From the NCBI RefSeq assembly GCF_000220175.1, contig NZ_AFPU01000001.1, positions 124,001 to 188,000 on the forward strand: DNA of 64,000 bases. Reading direction: 5' to 3'. Under the pieces are notes generated by a model. The model was not told where the DNA came from, made no database searches, and saw only the letters and a program-made list of their open reading frames with translations. This DNA is from Nitrosarchaeum koreense MY1 (lineage in GTDB: Archaea; Thermoproteota; Nitrososphaeria; Nitrososphaerales; Nitrosopumilaceae). Shown piece by piece: positions 7,917-16,889 of the stretch (position 1 is the stretch's first letter; each line of letters starts with the position of its first letter). A program made the position numbers and the translations under genes.

Positions 7917-9332
7917 TTAAATAAAATTAATCTTTGATATTTCTTGATGAATCACGTTTATAGCTTTTCTGATACTATCTTTAGAATCTTCAATAACGAT
8001 AATTATTCTTGAAGTTTCTTCTTGTGCATCCATATTCAAAATGTTCAGTCCTACCTCACCAATCTTTGCACTAGTTCGTGATGCTACCTGTTGTACTCGC
8101 CACATCTCATCTCCAATTAGTGTGATTACTCCTCGGTTGTATGTTATTGAGGCAAGTGGATCAAATCCAAGAAAATATTTTTCATTTCTTTTAATGTAAT
8201 CTGCATCTAAAAATAATATTCTTGAAAATTCCACACCATCTTTAGTAAATGGCGATAAAATTATGTATTCACTATATCGTTTGTCTTTTTCTAATGATAT
8301 TAGTAATTTTTGGGCTGCATTTGTTTCAATTTTAAAAATTGCACAATTTTCTTTTCCAGTTACAATCTTGATTGGATGACCATTTTTGCTATCTGGCACT
8401 CGTTTTATTGTAGTGTTTTTTGATGGTTCTTTCATATTTGTAACAATAATTGGCATATCCACTCCGTTTTCTACAATCTCTTTGATTGCAATAGGATCCA
8501 AAATTTTCATTCCAAACATTCCTGCTAGTCTTGCCTCATTGTATGATAGCTCATCTACTTCCGTCAACCCGCTTTCAACAATTTTTGGATCTGCAGACAC
8601 TACAGAACTGTCTTTTTCAAAATCTATTCTGGTTTCATATTTTTTATGAAACAGTATTCCAAGATCAGCTGCAGTTCTATCGGAACCCCCTCGCTCATAC
8701 GTAGTAATTACTCCCTCCGGAGTTTTTCCTATAAAACCTCCAATTACAACTACCTCATTTTCGTCTACCAGTTTAGCTGTTTTTCCAAGATTTTCTCTTG
8801 ATTTGGATGCAAGAAAATTTGTTGATTCTATATTCTGATCTGTTATTATTGGCCAGTCATCATAACTTACCGCACTTGATTTTATCCCGTTACTTCTAAG
8901 AATGTAATTCATTACATGTGAAATTAGAATTTCTCCTGAAAATGCCAATGATCGTGAACGTACCTCATTTGCAAATTCTTTTTTTAATAATGCCTCATCC
9001 AATGCCGTTTCAGCTTTTTTTAGGAACAAATCTATGCTTTTTTGACAATCTTCTTTATTTTCAGAATTTACAAATTTCATAATTTTTTCATAACATGATT
9101 TTATGACATCCAAATTTGCTTTTTTACCACTTTCAACATTTCTTCCCTGCTCTAAGATTACATCTGTAAGCGAACATTTTTTTCCATTTTGAATTGTAAG
9201 TGGTGCTGAAAATACTGCAATAATTTTGGAATCTTTCTTTAAATCATTAATTCTGTCTATAACTAATGGTATTGAAATACCATCAATACCGATAGCACTA
9301 CCACCAAATTTGGCTACGATTAACTTTGTCAT
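7917..9332 (-). CDS. lysC: Aspartate kinase
   Basis: 471 aa. The amino-acid-kinase domain opens with VAKFGGSAIG (nucleotide-binding Lys and GGS) and includes the aspartate-site region TTYERGGSDRTAADLG. The C-terminal third holds two ACT-like regulatory domains (about 310-470), implying feedback by an aspartate-family amino acid. It phosphorylates aspartate, the first step toward Lys, Thr and Met. The gene follows the glycosyltransferase on the same strand with a 42-bp gap. Confidence 0.9.
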   Translation of the reverse strand: MTKLIVAKFGGSAIGIDGISIPLVIDRINDLKKDSKIIAVFSAPLTIQNGKKCSLTDVILEQGRNVESGKKANLDVIKSCYEKIMKFVNSENKEDCQKSIDLFLKKAETALDEALLKKEFANEVRSRSLAFSGEILISHVMNYILRSNGIKSSAVSYDDWPIITDQNIESTNFLASKSRENLGKTAKLVDENEVVVIGGFIGKTPEGVITTYERGGSDRTAADLGILFHKKYETRIDFEKDSSVVSADPKIVESGLTEVDELSYNEARLAGMFGMKILDPIAIKEIVENGVDMPIIVTNMKEPSKNTTIKRVPDSKNGHPIKIVTGKENCAIFKIETNAAQKLLISLEKDKRYSEYIILSPFTKDGVEFSRILFLDADYIKRNEKYFLGFDPLASITYNRGVITLIGDEMWRVQQVASRTSAKIGEVGLNILNMDAQEETSRIIIVIEDSKDSIRKAINVIHQEISKINFI

Positions 9333-9374
9333 GATACTTTAACAAAAATAATTGGTTATCTATTAAGGATTGGA

Positions 9375-10397
9375 TCAAGATTGCATCAATTTTTTGATTA
9401 TGCTGTATGCATTAATTGCTCCACTAGTCTGTACTGGATTTCTCTTTTGCTCTAGTTTTTCAATGATTAGTTCATCAATCTTATAAATATCCTCAAAAAC
9501 AAATCCTTCTTCTTTTGCGTTATCTTCTTGTTCAAAATGTCCCTTTATTGGAATAAAGATTCCAGGCGTACCATACACTTTTGATTCATCTATAGTCGAT
9601 TTTCCTGCAAGCGATACTATCACATCAGCTGCAAAAATTATCTCATGGAGGTTATCTACAAATCCAAAATTTCTTACAGTTTCTCCAAATTTTTTACTCA
9701 AAGATGGGCCTGAAACTACTATTATGTCAATATCTTTTTTTATTTTTGAAATTAATTCTATTGTTTTTTCAATTAGATACAAGCCAGCATTTGTTCCTCC
9801 TATCGAAATAACTATAGTTTTTTTATCAAATGAAAACTTTTTTCGAAGTTCATCTCTGGAAAAACTTGTTTGTCTTACAATAGGTCCAACTCTTTTAATA
9901 TTTCCTTCATCAGGTCCATTTTCAGGAATAATCACAGTATCACAATTTTTCATAATTTTCTGCATAGATTTGTTCATCTTTTTTTCAATAAACGATGTTA
10001 TGCCATTTACAAAATTAGTTTGTACAATATCTGTAATCAAGATAGTCGGTATTTTTTTATTTTGAGCTACAGTAAGTGAAGCAAAATCTTCATCACTTAC
10101 AATTAATTTTGGTTTATCTTTTTGTATGATCTCTTCAGAAATTTTTTTACATTTTTTATAATATTGATAATAATTCCAAAGCCATCTAGTTGAATTTTTT
10201 AGCTTTCCATTTTCTATAATGAATGATGGGGGAATATACACATCTTCAACTTTAAAATCTAAATTTTTTAGAATTTTTGTAGCACTACTTCCTGTGATGA
10301 ATTTAGTAGAAATGTTTTCAAAATTATTTGCAATTGCTATGTCTCTTGTAACATGACCTAATCCTATTGGACTAGAAAAAAAATCTAAATCTATCAT
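9375..10397 (-). CDS. GT-B glycosyltransferase (MurG/GT28-like)
   Basis: 340 aa. The N-terminal Gly-rich loop (SSPIGLGHVTRDIAIA) and a C-terminal sugar-nucleotide region (ISIGGTNAG; later IVSLAGKSTIDESKVYGTPGIFIP) match the two Rossmann halves of MurG-like glycosyltransferases. No membrane segments are apparent. It probably glycosylates a lipid or polysaccharide precursor; donor and acceptor are unknown. Confidence 0.8.
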   Translation of the reverse strand: MIDLDFFSSPIGLGHVTRDIAIANNFENISTKFITGSSATKILKNLDFKVEDVYIPPSFIIENGKLKNSTRWLWNYYQYYKKCKKISEEIIQKDKPKLIVSDEDFASLTVAQNKKIPTILITDIVQTNFVNGITSFIEKKMNKSMQKIMKNCDTVIIPENGPDEGNIKRVGPIVRQTSFSRDELRKKFSFDKKTIVISIGGTNAGLYLIEKTIELISKIKKDIDIIVVSGPSLSKKFGETVRNFGFVDNLHEIIFAADVIVSLAGKSTIDESKVYGTPGIFIPIKGHFEQEDNAKEEGFVFEDIYKIDELIIEKLEQKRNPVQTSGAINAYSIIKKLMQS

Positions 10398-10476
10398 ATT
10401 TGTATGAAATTCTGATCAAATTTCTAGATTATTACTTGTCTCAAAGTTTAAATGGTTTTTAACAAGGTATGTTTTC

Positions 10477-10551
10477 GGGCTCATGGTCCAGATCGGTTAT
10501 GACGTCGCCCTTACACGGCGAAAATCCAGGGTTCAAATCCCTGTGGGCCCA
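10477..10551 (+). tRNA. tRNA-Val (anticodon TAC)
   Basis: 75 nt: acceptor GGGCTCA/TGGGCCC with one G-U, anticodon stem TCGCC/GGCGA, loop CTTACAC (TAC), T-arm CAGGG/CCCTG, discriminator A, no CCA. A TTTAAAT box at 10447-10453 lies 30 bases upstream. Confidence 0.96.
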
Positions 10552-10724
10552 TTTTTGTACCCAAAAAGTGGATAGGCCCAACAAAGAAATAAAATTTTGA
10601 TACATGCGTTGCCAGTGGAACTTCTTTTTCCAAAAACAGTTCAACAATTGATGTTGTTGGCACTAGTCATAATTTATCTACGTCTTGAAATATTATGAAA
10701 CATTTTCTATATGTGTGATAAAAT

Positions 10725-11081
10725 TTGCCTCATGTAGTATTTGATAAAAAAATTGATTTAAAAAAATTCTATACTTCTTTTGAAAAAATTATACAAACTA
10801 AACCTATTATGATAAAAATTCAGAATATTTTCATTGATAAAAATGAACAAAGATTATTGCTTTCAACACTAGTTATTGAATCTAAAAATCAACACTTTCT
10901 AATTGAAATAAATACAAAAGATAACAAGACAACAATTAGATTATTTCCAGAAACTGATCCTGAAAAAACTATTGGTGTTAAAACTGCAATGGGATTGTTG
11001 ACTCTTAATCTACTTGAGATGTTCACAACCATCAAAATTATAAAAACCAACCTATCTGATTTTATTTCTTATAGAAGATGA
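10725..11081 (+). CDS. Conserved-looking small protein of unknown function
   Basis: 118 aa from a TTG start; no closer ATG fits. It is soluble, Lys/Ile-rich, with an alternating strand pattern. The stop overlaps the ATG of the next gene (ATGA), so the two are translationally coupled and may act together with the downstream DNA-repair-like protein. I do not recognise a family. Confidence 0.6.
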   Translation: MPHVVFDKKIDLKKFYTSFEKIIQTKPIMIKIQNIFIDKNEQRLLLSTLVIESKNQHFLIEINTKDNKTTIRLFPETDPEKTIGVKTAMGLLTLNLLEMFTTIKIIKTNLSDFISYRR

Positions 11082-11407
11082 GAATTTGGGATATTTCACC
11101 ATCAAAACTATGTCGTAATCATCTATTAGGTGAACATAGAGAGCTTCATGCTATGTGGGTTGTTATAACTGAAAATAAGAAAGGATATTCTTTACATCCT
11201 GAAACTTTGCGATGGAATGGCAAACTCAAAGCAATGTATCTTAGGCATGATGAATTGGTTTCTGAAATGACAAAACGTGGTTATAATCACAAAAGTCCTC
11301 TTGATAAGAAAAAAGCTACTGGAATTTCTGTACAAAATGATTATGTTGATTCAGTAAAGGAACAAATTCATATTTTAAAGAAAAAAGGTTGTTCATGTAA
11401 TATTTGA
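11078..11407 (+). CDS. Pyrimidine-dimer DNA glycosylase-like protein (T4 endonuclease V family)
   Basis: 109 aa. The N-terminal MRIWDISPSKLCRNHLLGEH followed by RELH is the hallmark of the family: the conserved HLLGEHRE segment supplies the catalytic Glu and substrate-contacting Arg residues. Members cleave the glycosidic bond at UV-induced dimers and nick the abasic site. The C-terminus carries CSC and is slightly shorter than phage DenV. Translation is coupled to the preceding unknown gene. Confidence 0.78.
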   Translation: MRIWDISPSKLCRNHLLGEHRELHAMWVVITENKKGYSLHPETLRWNGKLKAMYLRHDELVSEMTKRGYNHKSPLDKKKATGISVQNDYVDSVKEQIHILKKKGCSCNI

Positions 11408-11454
11408 TGTGTCAATTTTATTCTCAAAATGATAACCAAATACAAGTGGACTGA

Positions 11455-11883
11455 CTATTTTTGATTTAGTGTTTCTATTCTCCCTTTGTATTTTTCTTTG
11501 TACAAAGATCTACAAGATGTACAACAAAAAAATCTCTCAAAATTTGCAATTTTAAGAACATGTGGTTTGTCAGAAATTGGACCCTTGCACAAATCGCATG
11601 TCATTTTTAAAATCATGTTTTTTGTTATTTTTACATCCTGTTTTTTTGTTGATTTTGTCTTTATGTTCTCAAAATGTTTTTCAGTCTTGTCTTCAAGCAT
11701 TCCAAGATCAATTATCGGTGAGATAGATTTTATCAATCCGACATTTACCAGTCTTTCATATCTTGCTTGAACAGTAGGCGTACTTACTTTGATCTCTCTT
11801 GATATCTGTCGAAATGATTTTCTTCCATCTTTTATCAGTGATTCAATTATTGCAATATCAATATCATCCGGCTGAAATGGCAT
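11455..11883 (-). CDS. Lrp/AsnC-type HTH regulator with C-terminal TRASH metal-sensing domain
   Basis: 142 aa. Residues 5-60 form an Lrp/AsnC winged helix (DDIDIAIIESLIKDGRKSFR, then VSTPTVQARYERL). A charged linker leads to a TRASH-like domain with CDLC (about 96-99) and FCCTSCRSLY (about 118-127). This architecture is known from archaeal copper-responsive regulators (CopT/CopR type). It is divergent from the CcdA-YHS-thioredoxin operon, with a perfect palindrome between them, so it probably controls that operon and itself in response to a soft metal such as copper. Confidence 0.85.
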   Translation of the reverse strand: MPFQPDDIDIAIIESLIKDGRKSFRQISREIKVSTPTVQARYERLVNVGLIKSISPIIDLGMLEDKTEKHFENIKTKSTKKQDVKITKNMILKMTCDLCKGPISDKPHVLKIANFERFFCCTSCRSLYKEKYKGRIETLNQK

Positions 11884-11914
11884 ATGCCTAATTACTTGCG
11901 AGAATATTTATCAT

Positions 11915-11928
11915 TTTACAATTGTAAA
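11915..11928. promoter_or_regulatory. 14-bp perfect palindrome, likely operator of the TRASH regulator
   Basis: TTTACAATTGTAAA lies between the divergent regulator and CcdA genes, next to an AATATTTAT TATA-like box. Placement and dyad symmetry fit a dimeric Lrp-type regulator site. Inference only. Confidence 0.55.
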
Positions 11929-11966
11929 GTACACTATTATTGTATACGTATCTTCATTCATTATTC

Positions 11967-12953
11967 ATGTCAAATCAAATCACAATAAAAAAATCTCTTA
12001 TTCTTACTTTGTTTATCTTATTTTCACTAATTTTTGTTGGAGGCGTATTTGCAGCTACAAATGAAATTGCAATTGGTGCTGGAAATGAAATATCTTATCC
12101 TTCATGGCTAGTGATTGCTTACCTAGCTGGTCTATCAATGATAATTCTACCTTGTACACTTCCGCTAGTATTCATAATTATCCCTCTTAGTATGGGTAAA
12201 GGTGCAAAAAAGGGACTTGGTATGGCCATGTTGTTTGGCACAGGTCTTACAATTACAATTGCATTTTATGGATTTGGAATTGGTGCACTTGGGCAAACAG
12301 CAGATTTAGATCGTATTTCAGTTTTTATGTTTTTAATTGCTGGTATTGCAGCATTTCTTTTTGGTTTGTCACAGCTAAAGTTATTTGAATTAAAACTACC
12401 TACATACTCTGGTACCCCAAACTTTATTCAAAAACGAGGAGATTATTCAAAATCATTTTTCATGGGATTGTTATTGGGTAATGCTGGTGTTGGTTGTCCA
12501 AATCCTATGTTTTATTGGCTGTTAATTTACATCGCGGCAACTGGTAATATGGAGATAGGTGCAAGTCTGGGTGCAGTACATGGAGTAGGAAGAGCAATCC
12601 CGTTAATTCTTTTATCTGTATTGGCAATCATTGGTGTAAATGCTACAAAAGGAATTACTACAAACAAAATTACAATTGAAAAACTTACTGGATGGATGTT
12701 GATCGTACTTGGAGCATTTTTAATAATTAATGGCATACCTGGCGGTCATGAGTGGTATGAAACAACATTTGTACACATTGCATGGAATAATTTTGTTACA
12801 ACGCTGTCTCTTCCTCCAGAATTTCATATTGGCCAGCATACTCATCACTATGATATTCAAATGCCACAAGAATTTGCACCTATCTTATTTGTTGCATTAC
12901 TTGTATTTCCAATCGTATGGTATTTTACTCGAAAAAAGGAAGTAACATCATGA
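11967..12953 (+). CDS. CcdA/DsbD-type transmembrane thiol-electron transporter
   Basis: 328 aa. Six or more helices show the pseudo-symmetric Cys sites of CcdA/DsbD (LPCTLPL in the first core helix, GCPNP in the fourth), which pass electrons from cytoplasmic thioredoxin to the outside. A first helix ends at about VGGVFAA, and a C-terminal His-rich loop (GQHTHHYD) precedes the last helix. I start at the ATG rather than the TTG nine codons upstream. The stop overlaps the ATG of the YHS gene. The His-rich loop and metal regulator suggest a metal-handling role. Confidence 0.85.
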   Translation: MSNQITIKKSLILTLFILFSLIFVGGVFAATNEIAIGAGNEISYPSWLVIAYLAGLSMIILPCTLPLVFIIIPLSMGKGAKKGLGMAMLFGTGLTITIAFYGFGIGALGQTADLDRISVFMFLIAGIAAFLFGLSQLKLFELKLPTYSGTPNFIQKRGDYSKSFFMGLLLGNAGVGCPNPMFYWLLIYIAATGNMEIGASLGAVHGVGRAIPLILLSVLAIIGVNATKGITTNKITIEKLTGWMLIVLGAFLIINGIPGGHEWYETTFVHIAWNNFVTTLSLPPEFHIGQHTHHYDIQMPQEFAPILFVALLVFPIVWYFTRKKEVTS

Positions 12954-13087
12954 AAGATCCTGTTTGTGGAATGGATGTTGGAGAAAAAGGTGATTTGTTA
13001 GAACATGAAGGAAAACAATATCGATTTTGTTGCGCTAGTTGTAAATGGGCTTTTGAGCAGAATCCTGAACAATTCATAAAATCATGA
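12950..13087 (+). CDS. YHS-domain metal-binding small protein
   Basis: 45 aa, a complete stand-alone YHS/TRASH-like module: KDPVCGMDV at the N-terminus, then YRFCCASCKWAFEQNPEQF. Such modules bind copper or related ions, for example in copper ATPases and reductases. ATGA overlaps on both sides (with CcdA upstream and the thioredoxin-like gene downstream) make this the middle gene of a tightly coupled trio. Confidence 0.85.
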   Translation: MKDPVCGMDVGEKGDLLEHEGKQYRFCCASCKWAFEQNPEQFIKS

Positions 13088-13305
13088 CTGTACTAGTTCT
13101 CACCACACCTGGATGCTCTAATTGTAATGTTTTGGAAAAAATGTTAGATAAACTAGGCATAAAATATGATCTTATTGATGTGACTGAAAAACCAGAATAT
13201 TTGAAAAAATACCCGATATTTACAGCGCCTGGTTTAGTGATTAATGGAAAACTAGAGTTTACTGGTATCCCCAAAAAAGAAGATTTGGAAAAGAAATTCT
13301 CTTAA
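13084..13305 (+). CDS. Thioredoxin/glutaredoxin-like small redox protein
   Basis: 73 aa. The active site CSNC follows a first strand (LVLTTPG), and a cis-Pro segment (FTAPGLVINGKL) is typical of the short archaeal thioredoxin-like family. It should supply electrons to, or accept them from, the CcdA-type transporter encoded two genes upstream, with the YHS protein as possible client or metal carrier. Confidence 0.85.
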   Translation: MTVLVLTTPGCSNCNVLEKMLDKLGIKYDLIDVTEKPEYLKKYPIFTAPGLVINGKLEFTGIPKKEDLEKKFS

Positions 13306-13347
13306 ATTCGCTAATGTTTTTTACTTTGTTTGTGATGGAATTTTCAA

Positions 13348-13599
13348 ATGACTGATTATTCTATGAATGAGAAAATGATCCTTGTCCAATATGCTATTAA
13401 AAAATATGAAAATGAAGAAACTGTCATTGAAAAATTAAAGACTATTTTAAGTGAAAAGGACATTCAAAGAAATATTAATACTTTAATTGGAACTCAGAGA
13501 GTAAGAAGGATAGGGCCAGAAATTCTTCAAAACAATGAAAGCCATACTGAAATTCCTGATCTGCCAGATAATCTAAAGCCAATAATTGACCAACTCTAG
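13348..13599 (+). CDS. Small soluble protein of unknown function
   Basis: 83 aa, charged and mostly helical, with an N-terminal segment like a DNA-binding winged helix (MILVQYAIKKYENEE, then a second helix before QRVRRIGPEI). No confident family. It stands alone between the redox trio and the Ni/Co transporter. Confidence 0.55.
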   Translation: MTDYSMNEKMILVQYAIKKYENEETVIEKLKTILSEKDIQRNINTLIGTQRVRRIGPEILQNNESHTEIPDLPDNLKPIIDQL

Positions 13600-13649
13600 C
13601 GTTTGGAAATTCTTTTTACCATGGTATCAAGAAGCCATATGAGGTAAAA

Positions 13650-14399
13650 TTGTTAGAAGAAATATTTGGTCAAATTGGCAATTTTACTCCAGCTATTATT
13701 GCTGGACTTGGATTGACATTAGGAATACAACATGCCTTAGAAGCAGATCATATCGCTGCTGTTTCTACTCAACTGACAAATTCTAATACGAATCAATCAA
13801 AAAAACAACTTTTCAAAAAAAGTCTTACAAAATCATCACTACTTGGAGCAGTCTGGGGAGCAGGACATACTACTACTCTGATATTAGTTGGTTTGATAGT
13901 TTATGGTTTTACACTTACGATAAATAAAGAAGTTTTTTCTGGATTTGAATTTTTAGTTGGAGTGATGTTAATTTTATTAGCAATTACAAGAATATCAAAT
14001 AAAAATATTCTAAAAATTAAACACAGACATCCACATACACATAATGACGGTTCGATTCATTTTGATGAACACAATCATCATGACAATAATCACTCTCATA
14101 ATCATAAATCGTATTTAATCGGAATGATTCACGGTCTTGCTGGAAGTGGAACGCTCATTGTTATGACCTCCGGCATGATTCTTAGTCTTCCTTCAGCATT
14201 GACATTCATCGGAATATTTGGATTAGGTTCTATTATTGGAATGTCTTTAATCGGAGGATTGCTTGGTATTCCATTTGGTTTATCAAATAATACCAAAGCT
14301 AAAACAGTAATGAAGTACTTGACATGTTCTCTTAGCTTTGTTTTAGGCTTGTCTATTGTTTATCAAATAGGCATTATGGGGAATTTATTTAGATTTTAA
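13650..14399 (+). CDS. Nickel/cobalt transporter, NiCoT/UreH-like
   Basis: 249 aa, about six helices. Helix 2 carries HALEADHIAAVST, the HX4DH signature of NiCoT permeases, and a cytoplasmic loop (about 130-150) is packed with His (HRHPHTHND, HNHHDNNHSHNH). A TTG start is chosen because GAGGT sits 5-6 bases upstream. Its substrate is probably Ni2+ or Co2+; cobalt would feed the cobalamin made by thaumarchaea. It overlaps the convergent radical-SAM gene by 4 bp. Confidence 0.85.
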   Translation: MLEEIFGQIGNFTPAIIAGLGLTLGIQHALEADHIAAVSTQLTNSNTNQSKKQLFKKSLTKSSLLGAVWGAGHTTTLILVGLIVYGFTLTINKEVFSGFEFLVGVMLILLAITRISNKNILKIKHRHPHTHNDGSIHFDEHNHHDNNHSHNHKSYLIGMIHGLAGSGTLIVMTSGMILSLPSALTFIGIFGLGSIIGMSLIGGLLGIPFGLSNNTKAKTVMKYLTCSLSFVLGLSIVYQIGIMGNLFRF

Positions 14400-15277
14400 A
14401 AGCCACGCAGTCCTTCTGGACGCATAATTTCTGGATGTTGCTTCATCCAATTTATTTTATCTAACATAGCCTGCTTGTCTTGTGGAAATGTGCCCTTAAT
14501 CGTATATGCATTTGAACCATGATTTGCTCTAAAAATTATTTCTTCCTTAGTTTCTATCTGACTAATTAAATCATACAACTCTTCAAGTGATTCATCATCA
14601 GTAATTCGAATAAATGGCTCTCCAAATTTTTCCAAAAATTCTTGTTTGATTCCATTTTCTAAATAGAGAGTTAAGGCTCCTACATAATTAGGAGAACAAG
14701 CACTGATTACTTCTGCTGTTCCTCTAATGTGTTCTTTTGAATATGTTTTTCCACCCAATCCTAAAATTATCATGCATGACATTATGTAACCGGCATCTTT
14801 TGCTTTGTTAACTGATTTGATAATTGTTTTTGCAATCGCTCCTTTTGTTACTTTTTTCAAAACTATGTCGGAACCACTTTCAATTCCCAAATACAACATA
14901 TCCAACCCAGCATCATGCATTTTCTTTAATTCCTCAGGAGTTTTCTTTAAAATGTTCATTGGCATTGCATAACATGAAATTCTCTCAAGATTAGGAAATT
15001 TTTCGTAAAGATATTTTACAATTTTAACAATGTATTCTGAATCAAGATTTAGAGCATCACCGTCTGCCAAAAATATTTTTCTAGTGTCTGGTAGTTGTTT
15101 TGCCATTAGATCAATTTCCATTTTTACTTCATCCCATGGTTTTTCTGAATACTGTTTTGATCTATACATATCACAAAAAGAGCATTCATTAAAGGAACAT
15201 CCTAGAGTTACTTGAAAAATTAATGATCTTGCCTCAGAGGGAGGTCTGTACAAAGGAGCATCATAGTTTAACATCAT
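14396..15277 (-). CDS. Radical SAM protein of unknown substrate
   Basis: 293 aa. The cluster motif is CSFNECSFC (C-x4-C-x2-C, one residue longer than the classic C-x3-C-x2-C but seen in Elp3/YgiQ-like groups), followed by FLADGDALN and GLDMLYLGIESGSD. No extra cluster domain is visible at the C-terminus. It binds one 4Fe-4S cluster and SAM; the substrate is not deducible. It has no obvious operon partner. Confidence 0.82.
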   Translation of the reverse strand: MMLNYDAPLYRPPSEARSLIFQVTLGCSFNECSFCDMYRSKQYSEKPWDEVKMEIDLMAKQLPDTRKIFLADGDALNLDSEYIVKIVKYLYEKFPNLERISCYAMPMNILKKTPEELKKMHDAGLDMLYLGIESGSDIVLKKVTKGAIAKTIIKSVNKAKDAGYIMSCMIILGLGGKTYSKEHIRGTAEVISACSPNYVGALTLYLENGIKQEFLEKFGEPFIRITDDESLEELYDLISQIETKEEIIFRANHGSNAYTIKGTFPQDKQAMLDKINWMKQHPEIMRPEGLRGF

Positions 15278-15386
15278 TTTACTTCACAAGAGTTGCTTGA
15301 TTATGTTTTTTATACTTTCTAATATCTATCAGATGAATAAAACCCATAACGCCTTTTAATTGATGAATGCAAGAATTTCATAGATT

Positions 15387-15689
15387 ATGGCAAACGATCC
15401 AGAATCAAAAAGATTAATGTGGTTTATTTTTGCAGGCTCAAGAGGTGGATTAACACGTCTACGCATCATATCACTGCTTAAAAAAATACCACTTAATACA
15501 AATCAATTATCTAAAGAACTGGGCTTTGATTACAAGGCTATTCAGCATCATATCAAAGTTCTTGAAAAAAATAACATGATTACAAAAGTTGGAGAAAAAT
15601 ACAGTGTTATGTATTTTATATCTACATTTTTAGAAACCAATATGGAGACATTTGAAGAAATTGAAGGAAAACTGGATAAAAGTAAATAA
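15387..15689 (+). CDS. ArsR-like winged-helix regulator
   Basis: 100 aa. The wHTH (about 20-80) includes RGGLTRLRIISLLKKIP, then NTNQLSKELGFDYKAIQHHI as the recognition region and a wing. There are no metal-binding cysteines, so the sensor is not a classic ArsR metal site. It is 25 bp before a three-helix membrane protein, a pairing common in archaea. Confidence 0.82.
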   Translation: MANDPESKRLMWFIFAGSRGGLTRLRIISLLKKIPLNTNQLSKELGFDYKAIQHHIKVLEKNNMITKVGEKYSVMYFISTFLETNMETFEEIEGKLDKSK

Positions 15690-15714
15690 AAGATTAGGAG
15701 ATGTTTCTCTCTAA

Positions 15715-15999
15715 ATGGAATCCAATTCTCTACTATTATCTATCGTTTCCATCGCTAATATGGTAGTACTTGTAGTCTTAATTTGCATTTTTGGAAAAAT
15801 ATACTCAAAGACAAGAGCTCAGCTTCCTTTAGGTATGATAGTAGTTGCAGGTATGCTATTTCTTCATAATGTTATTGGGGCATTTGCATACTTTTCAATG
15901 GATGAGCTTTTTTCATATGAAATATTTCCTTACATGTTAGGAGTTGGTATTGCTGAACTAGCAGGATTGTTGATTTTCTTGAAGATTACTTTAGACTAG
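15715..15999 (+). CDS. Three-helix membrane protein linked to the wHTH gene
   Basis: 94 aa with three hydrophobic helices (about 5-27, 36-58, 70-91) and short loops. It follows the regulator by 25 bp. Function unknown; it may be the membrane sensor or partner of the regulator. Confidence 0.62.
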   Translation: MESNSLLLSIVSIANMVVLVVLICIFGKIYSKTRAQLPLGMIVVAGMLFLHNVIGAFAYFSMDELFSYEIFPYMLGVGIAELAGLLIFLKITLD

Positions 16000-16028
16000 T
16001 TTAATTGTAGAGTAAAACTAATAATTTT

Positions 16029-16481
16029 ATGTTAAAAAAATATAACAAATATCTTTCACTTAACAAAAATATTCTTATCGCTTTTGCAGCGTCAATTATA
16101 ATCTCTGCAATCGTTGCTCAAATATTATCTGAACAAGCAGCGTATCTTAATACTAGTTATACCCTGTTAGTTGATTATGTAGTTTATTTTTCTACGTTTG
16201 GTAGTTTGTATTATTTAGATAACAGAAAAAAATATTTGCTTGAATCTGGTAAAACTGATAAAGCAAGATTAAAACATGATCTAATTAAAATCATTACATC
16301 GCTTGGAATAGGTGAGGTAATCTACACTATAGTAAGATGGTTCTTGCAATATTATTTCTTGACAATAAATTACGATGCATATCTTGCTTCTATAGTATCG
16401 CAAGTTATATCTACAATAATTTACATGATAGTAATTAATCTGAGTGTAAAAATGACGAGGTTGTACAAAGATGGGAATTAG
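16029..16481 (+). CDS. Four-helix membrane protein of unknown function
   Basis: 150 aa with a basic N-terminus, four predicted helices and a charged cytoplasmic loop between the second and third (LDNRKKYLLESGKTDKARLK). The end overlaps the RNase H-like gene by 11 bp. No family recognised. Confidence 0.62.
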   Translation: MLKKYNKYLSLNKNILIAFAASIIISAIVAQILSEQAAYLNTSYTLLVDYVVYFSTFGSLYYLDNRKKYLLESGKTDKARLKHDLIKIITSLGIGEVIYTIVRWFLQYYFLTINYDAYLASIVSQVISTIIYMIVINLSVKMTRLYKDGN

Positions 16482-16827
16482 TGTTTATGTTGATGGATCA
16501 GGTGGTCCTGATGGAGGGTTTGGTTATTTTGTAAAAGAGACAGGCGATTCTTTTTATGAAAAAAAACCTGAAATAACTAATAATCAGGCTGAATACATGG
16601 CAATAATTGCAGCACTGAAAAATTTTGCAAATTCTACTGAAGAAATTACTATTTTTAGCGATTCAAAAAATACAATTTCTCAACTAAATCATGAATTTGC
16701 AATAAACAATGAAAAATTACGAGAACTTGCACGTGAGGCATGGACTCTGATAGGAAAATTTTCTAAAATCACTCTTTTATGGGTTCCAAGAAAAGAAAAT
16801 TTAGCAGGAAAGATGTTGGGAAGCTAA
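16471..16827 (+). CDS. rnhA: RNase HI-fold protein with an altered last catalytic position
   Basis: 118 aa, a compact RNase H fold: D8 (SVYVDGSGG), E41 (NNQAEYMA) and D64 (IFSDSKNT) match the first three acidic metal ligands. In the last helix, where most RNase HI have an Asp (xxADxLA), the sequence reads ENLAGKML, giving Gly113. It may therefore use a different fourth ligand or have reduced activity. The expected role is removal of RNA from RNA-DNA hybrids. Confidence 0.8.
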   Translation: MGISVYVDGSGGPDGGFGYFVKETGDSFYEKKPEITNNQAEYMAIIAALKNFANSTEEITIFSDSKNTISQLNHEFAINNEKLRELAREAWTLIGKFSKITLLWVPRKENLAGKMLGS

Positions 16828-16889
16828 AAAATGAGATCAGAAGTTTCTATGAATAACTTTATTACACAAAATCTTTAGTCCAAATTAAC

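Noticed and set aside
10459-10647. 62-codon minus-strand frame with AHRDLNPGFSP-like text
   Set aside because: It is the antisense reading of tRNA-Val; this kind of text is a well-known artefact of translating tRNA genes.
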